Source of the DNA: Streptomyces sp. NBC_01304
GTDB taxonomy: Bacteria; Actinomycetota; Actinomycetes; Streptomycetales; Streptomycetaceae
Reading direction: 5' to 3'
Assembly (NCBI RefSeq): GCF_035975855.1
Contig: NZ_CP109056.1
Location: 62,001-126,000 of the forward strand
DNA: 64,000 nucleotides
Shown here piece after piece: positions 1 through 8,247 of this stretch. The translations under genes and the position numbers were made by a program. Numbering within the stretch: position 1 is the first letter of the stretch; each line of letters opens with the position of its first letter. The notes beneath the pieces were generated by a model, which searched no databases, was not told the DNA's origin, and was given only the letters and a program-made list of their open reading frames with translations.

Positions 1-130
1 CGCCGTTGAACTCGTACAGCCGGACCGCGGCCGCGATGAGGAGTGACTTGCGTACGCGGTTGTGAAACTCGGCCGGGTTGTAGGGGACCTTGTCGAGGTG
101 CTGGGCAAGCGGAAGCGACGGCAGGGCCAT
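1..130 (-). CDS. N-terminus of an unrecognised protein, cut by the window edge
   Basis: Reading leftward from an ATG at 130 there is an open frame to the window edge (43 codons). The N-terminus begins MALPSLPLAQHLDKVPY and continues with a helix containing RVRKSLLIAAAVRLYEF. An SD-like GGAG lies just before the ATG, and a recognisable promoter lies about 50 bases further upstream, so this is likely a real gene start. I do not recognise the family from 43 residues. Confidence 0.55.
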   Translation of the reverse strand, partial: MALPSLPLAQHLDKVPYNPAEFHNRVRKSLLIAAAVRLYEFNG

Positions 131-185
131 GGAACTCCAGGTGGTTTGAGCGGAAGGAAGGAAAGCCTTCCCCCTTGACGCGTAT

Positions 186-215
186 ATCTTACCTTGAGAA
201 CATGCTTCAAGACAA
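186..215 (-). promoter_or_regulatory. Leftward promoter with a dyad in the spacer
   Basis: On the minus strand TTGTCT (complement of 210-215) and TAAGAT (complement of 186-191) are separated by 18 bases, a good -35/-10 pair. The spacer holds an inverted repeat CTTGA-N9-TCAAG at 193-211, which could be an operator. It would drive the partial gene ending at 130. The local AT content is clearly above the surroundings. Confidence 0.5.
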
Positions 216-347
216 GTTTTACGCGTCGCTAATTCGATGCGGGCAACGCCCCGATGCTCGCGGGACGCCACAACTGACCGCTAGCTACACCAGGCCGCTG
301 TGAGCACTCACTGCGGTGCTCCGGCCCGACCGACCCATGAGGAAGAC

Positions 348-1142
348 ATGCCGCACACCACGTACTACGCGCCGCGACCGAGACTCCGATGGCTGACCGC
401 GCCGTTCGTTCTGGCCGACCGCGCCTTCCGCCCCTCCCGTCCGGGGCGGATCAGCGATGGGGCGATCGAGGCGGCGCAGATTGCCAGGACAGCCATTGGC
501 CTCGCCGCTACCGCGTGGATGGTCTACGCCTACCCGATGCAGCAGTCGGTGTCCGCGGTCGCCAAAGACAAATTCCTGGAGATCCTCCTCAGCGCTGGCG
601 TACTGGTGGTGGCCGGCCCCGCGCTTCTGGTGCTCTTCGCGACCGCGGCCAGAGCGCCGGCCCGGTCGCTGTACCTCCGCCGGCTCAAAGGGCCCATGAC
701 CGGGTTCGGCGCTCTGTTCATCTCGGTGGCCATCTTGTACGTGCTGCTCCAGAACGACGGCGGCACTCAGATGTCCCTGCAGTTCGGCCCGTTCGGCCAG
801 TTCGTGTTCCTGCTGGCCGCCCTGGCGGCGGTGCTGTTCGCGGTGCCGTTCGGGCTCACCGCGGCGTTCCTGTGCGTCCACTACGTCTTCCGTACCGCGG
901 ACGTGCACGAAGTTCTGCCCCCGCTCATCTCTCCCCTGCTCGTCTGGGCGACGCTCGGCCTCCAGCTCCTCGAGGACGCGCCCGCGTCGGCAGCGCCGCC
1001 GGGGATACGTCTGCTCTTCCTCATCGGGCCGGCCCTGTCCGTCACCGCGTTGTCGCTGTGGGAACTGCGCCGCCTGCGCGTCCGCTTCGGCAGAACGATC
1101 CGCGGCGCGCTGCATCGCGGCCGCCGGCCTCAACAGTGGTAG
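348..1142 (+). CDS. Polytopic membrane protein of unknown function
   Basis: The start at 348 was chosen because GAGGAAG sits 5-7 bases upstream; an in-frame GTG at 300 has no comparable ribosome site. The product (264 aa) shows about six hydrophobic segments: AARTAIGL-like near residues 45-65, a long LLSAGVLVVAGPALLVLF segment, ALFISVAILYVLL, a double-length segment with FLLAALAAVLFAVPFG, LLVWATLGLQLL, and a last one before an arginine-rich cytoplasmic tail. No catalytic motif is visible. It stands alone, followed by the ParA-like relic on the same strand. I do not recognise a family. Confidence 0.7.
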   Translation: MPHTTYYAPRPRLRWLTAPFVLADRAFRPSRPGRISDGAIEAAQIARTAIGLAATAWMVYAYPMQQSVSAVAKDKFLEILLSAGVLVVAGPALLVLFATAARAPARSLYLRRLKGPMTGFGALFISVAILYVLLQNDGGTQMSLQFGPFGQFVFLLAALAAVLFAVPFGLTAAFLCVHYVFRTADVHEVLPPLISPLLVWATLGLQLLEDAPASAAPPGIRLLFLIGPALSVTALSLWELRRLRVRFGRTIRGALHRGRRPQQW

Positions 1143-1268
1143 CCCCCGCCGGCAACTCCCCCGCACCATCCGGATACGCGCTACTTCCCGGATCCTTCGA
1201 CCCTCACGCTCACCCGCGTGGGACAGTTGCCTCGCTGTCCCGCCACCACCTACACCTGGAGACGGACT

Positions 1269-1511
1269 GTGTCGGACGAAGGCGCCCCGGCCCGCGTGGA
1301 TGCCGCCGTGAACGCCGGTAACGCGACGCCCGCCGCCCGCCGGCCGCTGGTCGTCTACGGGATCACCAAGGGCGGCCAGCCCAAGGATGACCGGCCCGGT
1401 TTCAGCGCCGCCGCGCTCATCACCACCCAGTACTTCGCCACCCGCGGCTACAAAGTGCGGGGCATCGACGCGGACCCGCAGGGGCAACTGGACTGGAAGA
1501 CCCAGCAGTAG
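1269..1511 (+). CDS. Short ParA-like protein with a destroyed P-loop
   Basis: The GTG at 1269 has GGAGA 8 bases upstream and gives 80 aa. The segment VVYGITKGG, then SAAALITTQYFATRGYKVRGI, then DADPQG matches the beginning of ParA/Soj partition ATPases (deviant Walker A, helix, Walker A' DADPQG). However, the residues that should read VGKT are replaced by QPKDDRPGF, so the nucleotide-binding loop is lost, and the protein stops right after DADPQG. ParA proteins are normally 250 aa or more. Either this is a decayed partition gene, or it is a short protein kept for another reason. A terminator follows immediately. Confidence 0.6.
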   Translation: MSDEGAPARVDAAVNAGNATPAARRPLVVYGITKGGQPKDDRPGFSAAALITTQYFATRGYKVRGIDADPQGQLDWKTQQ

Positions 1512-1523
1512 CCCGCGTCCCCA

Positions 1524-1550
1524 GGCCCCCGCGATGCCGTCGCGGGGGCC
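1524..1550. terminator. Strong hairpin after the ParA-like gene
   Basis: GGCCCCCGCGA at 1524-1534 pairs perfectly with TCGCGGGGGCC at 1540-1550 around a 5-base loop. It lies 13 bases past the stop of the rightward ParA-like gene and 50 bases before the end of the leftward glycosyltransferase gene, so it probably serves both directions. No U-tract, as usual in Streptomyces. Confidence 0.75.
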
Positions 1551-1600
1551 TTCCGCATGCAGGGGCGTGAGACAGACCCGGACGGCCGGCCCTGCGGCTG

Positions 1601-2422
1601 TCACGCGGCCGCGCCCGGTGCCATCTGGTAGCGCTCGCGGTTGCGTACCTCGCGGTCCGCCTTACCCATGAGGTACGCGAAGACTCGTGCGCCGTACTCG
1701 TCGGCGTCGGCGTATCCAGGGTCCTCAGTCATCTGATGCCGGTGGTCTCTGTAGTGATATGTGACAACTGGTAGCAGTTCTCCCGATGAGCGCCCCGTTA
1801 CCGACATTACGTACACATAATCCTCCCCTTTCCAAAGTCCGCCGTGGCCCCCGCTCGCCCTGGCCACATCGGTGCGGGTGAGCAGCATCGCGTGGCCCAG
1901 CGGGGGCTTACTGGCGGGCGAAGCCCAGTACGTCCACACGTCGCCGGCTTCATGCCGTCCTGGAGGAGTGGGGCATGCCCAGGTCTGCAAAGTGCCGTCG
2001 CTGAGCATGTCAGCGGACCATCCCGCCACCCATCCCAACCCGGTCTGTACCGCGTGGTGATAGCGCACGGCCAGGGAGTCGGGCGGAAGTCGATCATCGT
2101 CGTCTACGAAACAGACGTACGGGGCCGTGACGTCGTTCAAGGTGAGGTTCCGGGCAGGCGCGGCGCCCGGTTTGGGGCGCGGGCAGATCCTCGTCCGGGG
2201 GTCGTCTGTGATCTCTTGGGGTATGCGGGCGGGGTCTGCGTCCGGGCCGTTGGGGGCGATCAGCAATTCGAAGGGCACGCTCTGCCGGGTGAGGCTGCGG
2301 TAGCTCTCGAGGAGGTAGCCCATGCGGTGCGGCTCGAGTTGGGTCGGGATGATGACGGCGACCTGGGCGTCGGGACGTCGGGGCACGGGGACCTTCCAGG
2401 GGGTGGAGGCGGACGGGTTCAT
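1601..2422 (-). CDS. Family 2 (GT-A fold) glycosyltransferase
   Basis: 273 aa. The N-terminus QVAVIIPTQLEPHRMGYLLESYRSL is the nucleotide-sugar binding beta-alpha unit. It is followed by PARNLTLND and then YVCFVDDDDRLPPD near residue 110, the metal-binding DXD region of GT-A enzymes. A later GEDYVYV stretch matches the acceptor-side ED motif. No membrane segment, so probably cytoplasmic, transferring a sugar from a nucleotide donor; donor and acceptor cannot be read. It overlaps the upstream gene by 4 bases (ATGA), so the two are co-translated. Family assignment is firm, substrate unknown. Confidence 0.8.
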   Translation of the reverse strand: MNPSASTPWKVPVPRRPDAQVAVIIPTQLEPHRMGYLLESYRSLTRQSVPFELLIAPNGPDADPARIPQEITDDPRTRICPRPKPGAAPARNLTLNDVTAPYVCFVDDDDRLPPDSLAVRYHHAVQTGLGWVAGWSADMLSDGTLQTWACPTPPGRHEAGDVWTYWASPASKPPLGHAMLLTRTDVARASGGHGGLWKGEDYVYVMSVTGRSSGELLPVVTYHYRDHRHQMTEDPGYADADEYGARVFAYLMGKADREVRNRERYQMAPGAAA

Positions 2423-2787
2423 GCCGCGCGCCGGGTTGTCGGGGGTGCTGCGCCGGGCCGTTGCGCCCAGGGCCCGATGACGTACTCCTCGGGCAGGGCT
2501 ATGAGGTGCAGGCCGGGCTCCAACGAAGTCCGGAATACGCCGAGTTCAGCTGCAGTAAGGGGTGGCTTCGGGGCCCGGGTGGCGGCGGCCAGGAGGCGAT
2601 CGGGGGCTTTGTCGGCGGTGCCGGCCGGGCCGGTCCACCGCAGGGCGAGCATGCTGTGGCCCTGGCTGGACTGCCATTCGGGCAGGCCGGGGCGGGCCCC
2701 CGTGGTCCAGTGCGCACCGGGGTCGATGATCACGATGGGGAAGATGGCGCCGATGCCGTAGCAGGCCGCCTGAACGAGGGGGGTCAT
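2419..2787 (-). CDS. Hypothetical protein coupled to the GT2 glycosyltransferase
   Basis: 122 aa, ATG at 2787 preceded by GGAAGGAG. Its stop overlaps the ATG of the glycosyltransferase (ATGA). The first half carries a GIGAIFPIVIIDPGAHWTTG strand-rich stretch, the second half EPGLHLIALPEEYVIGPWAQ, and the C-terminus is basic. No known domain is recognised. Coupling suggests it works with, or in the same process as, the glycosyltransferase. Confidence 0.6.
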   Translation of the reverse strand: MTPLVQAACYGIGAIFPIVIIDPGAHWTTGARPGLPEWQSSQGHSMLALRWTGPAGTADKAPDRLLAAATRAPKPPLTAAELGVFRTSLEPGLHLIALPEEYVIGPWAQRPGAAPPTTRRAA

Positions 2788-2869
2788 GGCTCCTTCCGGG
2801 GTTGGCCCAGCTGGCTGCCGTGCGGCGGGTGTCCTCGCGTATCGCCCGGCAGCCGGCTGTGGTCGCGGG

Positions 2870-3625
2870 TCAGTTGGGGACCGGGACGGTCTTCTCGGCG
2901 GGCGCGGCGGCGCCGACCGGCTCGCCGAAGGCGCTGAACGTGAGGTCCGATCCGGCCTTGCTGCTGGACTCCTGCTTGATCAGGTGCGGTTCGCCCGTGG
3001 TGGCCACGTAGAAGGTGCCGGTGCCGCCCTCGGCGGAGATCTGGAGCGGGATGACGGGCTGGCCGTCGAGCTCGGTGACCGGCTTCTTGGTCATCTTGAC
3101 CGAGGCGGTGTCCGGGTCGGTGAACTGTTCGGAGTGGCAGTAGCTGGCGAGGGCCTTCATGAGCGGGTGCTTGTCGTTGCCGTGCAGCCACACGTTTGCG
3201 TTGATGGTGGTGCCGGCCTCGCTGAGCTCCTTGGCGAGGGTGGCGTCGGGCTTGGCCCAGATGTCGCTGTTCTTGCGGATGATGTCGAACGACCCGCGGT
3301 CGCGCTTGTCGACGGTGCCGACGCATTCGGTGGCGGACACCTTGAGGTCGGACGCGGTGTCGGTGCGCTCCATCGTTTCGTGGGCGGAGCCTGCCGTGGC
3401 GTTGGCCTTCATGGCGGCGTTGTAGATCTCGGCGGCGGTCTTCTTCTCAATGCCGTTGGCCTGCGGCTTGTCCTCGTTCGCCGGGGTGGACGCCTTGGGC
3501 CGGTCCTTGCCGTGGTCGGTGTTGTTCGCGTCGCCGTTCTCGCAGGCGGTCACGGCCAGGACAGCGGCCGCGCAGGCGACAGCGCCGAGCTGCAGGCGGG
3601 CCATGGGGGTTCGGGTGATGTGCAT
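2870..3625 (-). CDS. Secreted lipoprotein (LppX/LprG-like fold suspected)
   Basis: 251 aa. GGAGG lies 5 bases before the ATG at 3625. The first 30 residues are a lipoprotein signal peptide: basic start, hydrophobic core LQLGAVACAAAVLAV, lipobox VTAC with the lipidated cysteine near residue 28. An acidic/charged linker follows. The mature part has repeated strand-like segments and phrases such as SASECVGTV-like, DIIRKNSDIWAKPD and GEPHLIKQE that recall actinobacterial LppX/LprAFG-type lipoproteins, which carry lipids or other hydrophobic cargo. The fold assignment is inference; anchoring at the membrane surface is well supported. Confidence 0.7.
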   Translation of the reverse strand: MHITRTPMARLQLGAVACAAAVLAVTACENGDANNTDHGKDRPKASTPANEDKPQANGIEKKTAAEIYNAAMKANATAGSAHETMERTDTASDLKVSATECVGTVDKRDRGSFDIIRKNSDIWAKPDATLAKELSEAGTTINANVWLHGNDKHPLMKALASYCHSEQFTDPDTASVKMTKKPVTELDGQPVIPLQISAEGGTGTFYVATTGEPHLIKQESSSKAGSDLTFSAFGEPVGAAAPAEKTVPVPN

Positions 3626-3673
3626 CGTGTCCTCCGGGACGTTGGTGGAACTGCCAGTTGGGGTCGGAATCGG

Positions 3674-4942
3674 TCATGGGGCGGGTGCGTGGCGGGGTTC
3701 GTCGGCGCCGGTGTCCGGGGGCGATTCGGCGGGGGCCCGGCCGGGGGTGCGCAGGTTGAAGCGGGTGATCGCCCAGCGGAAGAGGAAGTAGTAGATCGCC
3801 CCGTAGGCGGCCGCGATGGGCAGGAGCAGCAACGGCCGGGTGGCGATCGAGTAGTTGAACAGGTAGTCCAGGCCGCCGGCCGAGAAGACGAAGCCGTGCC
3901 TGATCTCCAAGAGGTTCACGAGAGCGAGGCTGAGCCCGGTGAGTACGGCATGAATCACGAACAGAACCGGGGCGACGAACACGAAGGTGAGCTCGATCGG
4001 CTCGGTCACCCCCGTGACTGCACACAAGATCGCGGCGGGCAGGAGCAGGGCGCCGACACGGCGGCGCTGGTCGGGGTGGGCGCAGCGCCACATGGCGAGG
4101 GCTGCCGCCGGAAGGCCCGCCAGGGCCACGGGGTAGAAGCCGGTGAGGAACACGCCCGCGTCGGGATCGTGCGCCTGGATGAAGCACGGGACGTCGCCCT
4201 TGATGCCGTTGCCGCAGTCGCCGGTGAGGAACCAGACGACGGCGTTCAACGGCTGGTGCAGGCCGATCGGGGTGAGCAGCCGGTTGAGGAGGCCGAAGAG
4301 CCCTCCCCCGACGACGGCATGGTCCGCGACGGCTTCGGCGGCTGCGGTGAGCCCATGGTCGACGGTGGGGTAGGCGAGGCCGAGCAGGGCGCCGGCGATC
4401 GTCGCGGCGAGGGCGATGATCCCGTACGCCGCGAACTGCGGGATGCGGGGGCGTCCGGCGACGCGCTTCCAGATGGCCATGGCCAGCAGCCCGCCGATGA
4501 TGCCGGCCAGGGCTCCGTACGGCATCCGCGCCGGAGGGGTGTCGAGCTGGCCGGCAGCCAGGGGTGCGAAGACCAGGATCACCTTGGCGATCACGAGGTA
4601 GGAGACGAGGCACGCCAGGACCGGTCCCGCTGCGTCCTTGGCCCGGTTGAGTCCCAGGCCCAGGCCGACAGCGAAGAGCGCAGGGAGGTTGTCCAAGATG
4701 GCCGCGCCCGCGCTGGAGATGACCTCGGGTGCCCGGTGGAGCTGGTCGAAGCGGCCCAGGAGGTCGTCCTGGCCCAGGCGGAGCAGCAGGCCGGCCGCGG
4801 GCAGGGCCGCGATCGGCAGCGCGAGGCCCTCGCCCATACGGCGCAGCCGCTCCATGGGCGCGCTCGCGTCCGCCGACGTCGGCGCGTGCTCGTGCGGCGC
4901 CGGGGCGGGCTGCTTGGTCCGCGCGAAGGGAAGCGTCACCAC
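3674..4942 (-). CDS. PTS sugar transporter EIIC subunit, glucose/N-acetylglucosamine family
   Basis: 422 aa starting with GTG at 4942, with GGAGG 8 bases upstream. About ten membrane segments follow a 30-residue polar N-terminus. Family signatures are visible: GEGLALPIAALPAAGLLLRLG, DNLPALFAVGLGLGL, LTPIGLHQPLN and GVTEPIELTFVFVAPVLFVIHA, the last being the hallmark of GlcNAc/glucose EIIC proteins. There is no EIIB (phospho-cysteine) or EIIA domain in the protein or next to it, so it must borrow these from elsewhere. In Streptomyces GlcNAc transporters EIIC is likewise a separate protein. It would import the sugar across the membrane with phosphorylation. Confidence 0.85.
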   Translation of the reverse strand: MVTLPFARTKQPAPAPHEHAPTSADASAPMERLRRMGEGLALPIAALPAAGLLLRLGQDDLLGRFDQLHRAPEVISSAGAAILDNLPALFAVGLGLGLNRAKDAAGPVLACLVSYLVIAKVILVFAPLAAGQLDTPPARMPYGALAGIIGGLLAMAIWKRVAGRPRIPQFAAYGIIALAATIAGALLGLAYPTVDHGLTAAAEAVADHAVVGGGLFGLLNRLLTPIGLHQPLNAVVWFLTGDCGNGIKGDVPCFIQAHDPDAGVFLTGFYPVALAGLPAAALAMWRCAHPDQRRRVGALLLPAAILCAVTGVTEPIELTFVFVAPVLFVIHAVLTGLSLALVNLLEIRHGFVFSAGGLDYLFNYSIATRPLLLLPIAAAYGAIYYFLFRWAITRFNLRTPGRAPAESPPDTGADEPRHAPAP

Positions 4943-5025
4943 GCGCGCAGCCTCCGTGTCCTGGCCTGGCAGTCCATGCGACTCTGGCTCCTGATCAGCT
5001 CAAGTAGGGGAAGACGTACGGGGGT

Positions 5026-6285
5026 TCAGCGCACGCAGGCGGTGACGTACGCCGGGGTGGCAATGCGGATGTGCAGGTGCTGCTCGGCCTGGCGCAGGCG
5101 TGCGCTGCAGCTGGCCGGGGTGGGTCCGGTGACGACCAGGTGGCCGAGCCGGTCGCCGATGGTGGCGTCGGTGCCCGACCTCACGTGGTCGCCGGTCTGG
5201 TGGGTCCACACCTGGCGTTCCACCCAGTGGCCGCTGATGTCGGAGTGGACGGCATCGAGGCGGCCGGTGGCCTTGGGGTAGTGGAATTCGATGGCGGCGC
5301 TCTGCTGTCGGGTGACGGTCAGGTCGGGCTCGGCGCCGGTGGCCAGGGCCGCGCTGATCTGCGGGAGGCGGATGCCGGTGGCGAGTTGGACCAGGCGGGG
5401 GATCAGGTCGCCGCCCATGCGCGCGTTGATTTCGATGATGCGCGCGCCGCGGGCGGTCAGGCGCAGCTCGACGTGCAGGACGCCGCGGTTGATGCCGACC
5501 GCGTTGACGGCGGAGTTCACCACGGTGCGCACGGACGCGTCGGTCAGGAGCGGGTCGCGGGCGTCGACGAGGTGCGCGGTTTCCAGGAAGGCGGGCTCGG
5601 CGCTGAGGCTCTTGCGGGTGATGGCGACGATGTGGATGTCGCCGGGGCCGGTGACCACGCATTCTGCGCTGATCTCGGGGCCGTCGAGGTACTCCTCGAC
5701 GAGGACGCCGGCCGCCCCGTTGATCTCCAGTCCCATGAGGGTGACGGTCGTCGCGGCCCGGTAGTGGGCGATGACGTCCTCGGGGCTATCGGCGCGGCGG
5801 ACGCCGGAACTGCCTGCCATTCCGCGGGGTTTGACGACGACCGGGTAGCCCACGGCCTGGGCGGTCGCGATGGCATCGGCTTCGCTGGTGACGGTGTAGG
5901 AGCGGGCGGAGGGCACGCGGTGCTCGGCCAGGAGTTGGCGGGTTCGGGCCTTGTCGCGGCAGGCGGTCACCGCTGCCGGGTCGGCGCCGGGCAGCTGGAG
6001 GGCGGCGGCGAGGTGCGCGGCGAGTTCGACGTGGGTCTCGAGGTAGGTGGTGATGCCGGCGACCGTGTGGTGGGTGGCGATCTCCTTGATGGCAAGTTCG
6101 GTTGCCTGCCGGTCGTGCAGGTCGACGATCACCTGCTCGGCGACGTGCAGTGCGGCCCAGGCGGAGGGTTCGTTGTCGATGAGGACGAGGCGGTGCTGGG
6201 CCGCGAACTCGGCCAGGGCGAAGGATCTGTAGGCCTCGTCGCCGGCGCCCAGGACGAGCAGGACGGGCTGGGTGTTCTCGGTCAT
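5026..6285 (-). CDS. ATP-grasp carboxylate-amine ligase
   Basis: 419 aa. An N-terminal Rossmann-like preATP-grasp domain (VLLVLGAGDEAYRSFALAEFAA) is followed by the central ATP-grasp fold: GYPVVVKPRGMAGSSGVRRA is the phosphate-binding loop with its lysine, VEEYLDGPEISAECVV the second lid, and HVELRLTARGARIIEINARMGGDLIP the metal-binding E-x-N region. Enzymes of this class (BacD/L-amino acid ligase, CarB-like) join a carboxylate to an amine through an acyl phosphate. The adjacent downstream-facing MFS gene is 16 bases upstream in the same operon, the arrangement seen for small-peptide synthesis plus export. Substrates are unknown. Confidence 0.85.
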   Translation of the reverse strand: MTENTQPVLLVLGAGDEAYRSFALAEFAAQHRLVLIDNEPSAWAALHVAEQVIVDLHDRQATELAIKEIATHHTVAGITTYLETHVELAAHLAAALQLPGADPAAVTACRDKARTRQLLAEHRVPSARSYTVTSEADAIATAQAVGYPVVVKPRGMAGSSGVRRADSPEDVIAHYRAATTVTLMGLEINGAAGVLVEEYLDGPEISAECVVTGPGDIHIVAITRKSLSAEPAFLETAHLVDARDPLLTDASVRTVVNSAVNAVGINRGVLHVELRLTARGARIIEINARMGGDLIPRLVQLATGIRLPQISAALATGAEPDLTVTRQQSAAIEFHYPKATGRLDAVHSDISGHWVERQVWTHQTGDHVRSGTDATIGDRLGHLVVTGPTPASCSARLRQAEQHLHIRIATPAYVTACVR

Positions 6286-6301
6286 GGTGGGTGGCTCCGG
6301 T

Positions 6302-7555
6302 TCAGGGGTGGGTCAGGGCGGGGCGGCGCACGTGCTGGGCCAGGGGCAGGCAGAGGGCGGCGCCGGTCAGTCCGGCGGTGAAGGTGGCGGCCGCGCACAG
6401 CGCGCCGCCGCCGTGGGTGAGGGCCCATCCGGCCAGGGCCGGGGCGATGATCACGGCGCCGGCCAGGGTGGTGCCCCAGATGCCCGCGTAGAGGCCGCGG
6501 GCATCTGGCGGTGAGAGGCGGTTGAGGATGTCGGTGGCGCCGACGAAGAGCACGATCTCGCCGGGGACGGCGAGGGCGGCCGCGACGCTGTAGCCGGCTG
6601 TGGTGGAGGCGAACCCGGCAGCGCCCATGCTGGTGCCGAGGACGAGGGAGCCGGCCGCGAACAGGCCCGTCATCGGCTGGCCTTGGTCGGCGCGGTGGCT
6701 GAGCCAGCGGTTGAGGAACGGCGAGAGCGCCAGGACCGCGCCCGCGTTGGCGACCTGGGTCCAGCCGTAGTCGGCGGCCGTCAAGTTGTCGTCGGCCATG
6801 AGCATCGGCATCGCCGAGAACAGGCTGGAGGCGCACGTCAAGGCGGCCAGGCTGGCCAGGACCAGCAGCCACAGCCCTTGGTCGTGCAGGGCGGTCCGCC
6901 AGTGGGTGCGGCGCTGGCCGGCGTTCGCTTCCGTCTGGTGCGGGCGGTCGGGGCGCAGGAACTGCCAGACCAGGAACGCGACGAGCGCGCAGGCCGCGGC
7001 GTTGATCCAGATGAGGGCGGGGATGCCGATCCGGGCGGCGAGGAGGCCGCCGAGGGCGCCGGCGACGGCGGCGCCGACGTTGACGGCGAAGTGCCGCCAG
7101 GCGTTCACGGAGGCGCGGACCCGGTCGTCGGGGAAGGTCTCGGCGATCGCCGCGGTGAACACGGGCCGGCTGGCGTCGTACACGATGCCGGCGATGAACG
7201 TGGCGGCGAATAGGGCGGTAGTGGCTCGGACTTGGGCGAGCAGCGGGAGGGCCGCCGTGGCAAGCAGCATGGCGGTGATGAGGGTGGTGCGGTGTCCGAT
7301 CCGGTCGGCGAGCCACCCGCACAGGATGGAGCCGAGCAGCCAGCCGGCGCCGAAGACCGCCAAGACGGTGGAGACGGTGCGGGTGGACAGGTCCAAGTGG
7401 TCGAGGTGGTACGGGAGGAAGGGGTAGGTGAAGCCGAAGCCGCGCACGAGGAAGGTGGCGACCATCAGCGTCCAGATCGCCGCCGGCCAGCGGCGGGTAG
7501 TTCCCTTCACGGCCTGGCCTGTTGGGCCAAGACGCGCAGCGGTGGTGGACACACG
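6302..7555 (-). CDS. MFS transporter, probable exporter
   Basis: The start GTG at 7555 has GGAG 5 bases upstream; the longer frame to 7639 has no ribosome site and reads like non-coding sequence. The 417-aa product shows about twelve membrane helices with the typical MFS A motif GWLADRIGHRTTLI between helices 2 and 3. It has an arginine/glutamate-containing central loop (RPDRPHQTEANAGQRR) and AVIIAPALAGWALTHGGGAL near the end. It is encoded just upstream of the ATP-grasp ligase, so export of the ligase product is a natural guess. Confidence 0.85.
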   Translation of the reverse strand, partial: RVSTTAARLGPTGQAVKGTTRRWPAAIWTLMVATFLVRGFGFTYPFLPYHLDHLDLSTRTVSTVLAVFGAGWLLGSILCGWLADRIGHRTTLITAMLLATAALPLLAQVRATTALFAATFIAGIVYDASRPVFTAAIAETFPDDRVRASVNAWRHFAVNVGAAVAGALGGLLAARIGIPALIWINAAACALVAFLVWQFLRPDRPHQTEANAGQRRTHWRTALHDQGLWLLVLASLAALTCASSLFSAMPMLMADDNLTAADYGWTQVANAGAVLALSPFLNRWLSHRADQGQPMTGLFAAGSLVLGTSMGAAGFASTTAGYSVAAALAVPGEIVLFVGATDILNRLSPPDARGLYAGIWGTTLAGAVIIAPALAGWALTHGGGALCAAATFTAGLTGAALCLPLAQHVRRPALTHP

Positions 7556-7608
7556 GACTCCAGCGATGGAATGGCGCTGACGGGCATGCGCCGTGAAGGG
7601 GCGGGTGC

Positions 7609-7643
7609 GGGGGTGCCGCCCAGGCACGGGAGGCGGCACCCCC
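7609..7643 (-). terminator. 12-bp stem hairpin
   Basis: GGGGGTGCCGCC at 7609-7620 pairs perfectly with GGCGGCACCCCC at 7632-7643, with an 11-base loop. It lies downstream of the SH3 gene in its direction of transcription. Confidence 0.65.
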
Positions 7644-7657
7644 TGGTGGGCCGAGGT

Positions 7658-7690
7658 GGCCCGCTCGCCCGGGGGGACAGCGAGCGGGCC
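7658..7690 (-). terminator. 11-bp stem hairpin
   Basis: GGCCCGCTCGC at 7658-7668 pairs perfectly with GCGAGCGGGCC at 7680-7690, loop of 11 bases. It is the first of the two strong hairpins met by transcription coming from the SH3 gene. Confidence 0.65.
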
Positions 7691-7875
7691 GGCGCCCTCA
7701 CGGAAAGGGGCGCGTCCTCGGCCGGTCCCGGCCGGGCCGGGGGTGGTCCCGGCCGGGAGTCAGTGGCCCGGCGTCCGGCAACGCCGTTCGAAGTCCGATC
7801 GGCGGCAGGGCGTTATGCCGGCTCCGGCCCCGGACTCGAGGTGGTCACCGGTCAGGCGCCGGCGATGCGGCCGGG

Positions 7876-8247
7876 TCAGTCGAGCTGCATCGGCGTGTTG
7901 ATGTAGTTCCGGAACACCCAGCCCCGCTCGCCCTTGTGGGCGCCGGACAGGACCTTCACGTAGCCCCAGGACTTCCCGCTGCCGGTGCGCCCCTTGTTGC
8001 AGTCCCAGTAGACCTTTGTGCGCTTGCTGAGCTGGCCCTTCGCGACGTACTTGGTGCCCGGCCCCTTGCGGAACTTCACGGTGGTGCTGACGTCGGTGTA
8101 CAGGTCGACCGACTCGGTGCAGGCGCTGCGGCCGACTGAGCCGCTTGCTGCGCTGGCGGTCGAGGTGGTGGCCGCCGTGGCACCGGCAGCCACCGACAGG
8201 GCCAGCAGGCCGGACGTGGCCAGACGCGCGGGGGTGCGCAGGTTCAT
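7876..8247 (-). CDS. Small secreted SH3b-like protein
   Basis: The ATG at 8247 opens 123 aa with a Sec signal peptide (basic LRTPARL, core ATSGLLALSVAAGATAA, cleavage around ASAASG). The mature part is a single bacterial SH3-type domain: LYTDVSTTVKFRKGPGTKY is the characteristic N-x-R-x-GP-T/S turn, followed by YWDCNKGRTGSGKSWGYVKV and GWVFRNYI. Two cysteines could form a disulfide. Such domains bind wall peptides or other ligands outside the cell. The next gene upstream encodes a second protein of the same design, so the pair looks like a divergent tandem duplication. Confidence 0.8.
   Translation of the reverse strand: MNLRTPARLATSGLLALSVAAGATAATTSTASAASGSVGRSACTESVDLYTDVSTTVKFRKGPGTKYVAKGQLSKRTKVYWDCNKGRTGSGKSWGYVKVLSGAHKGERGWVFRNYINTPMQLD

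Larger units (their letters stand above)
7556..7875. other. Intergenic stretch rich in hairpins
   Basis: This 320-base stretch separates two leftward genes and holds no convincing ORF. It contains at least two perfect hairpins (7609-7643 and 7658-7690) and further GGCCGGG-type dyads to about 7760. It most likely terminates transcription of the SH3 gene before the MFS gene; no clear promoter was picked out. Confidence 0.6.

Noticed and set aside
198..208. GAACATGCTTC near the left edge as an SOS box
   Set aside because: The second half should be GTTC four bases after GAAC; here the spacing and the G are wrong. The better dyad is CTTGA-N9-TCAAG.
2786..5281. An 831-codon rightward open frame
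   Set aside because: Shadow of the lipoprotein, EIIC and ATP-grasp genes on the other strand, all of which have clear motifs; composition is Gly/Val/Arg-rich and no domain is visible.
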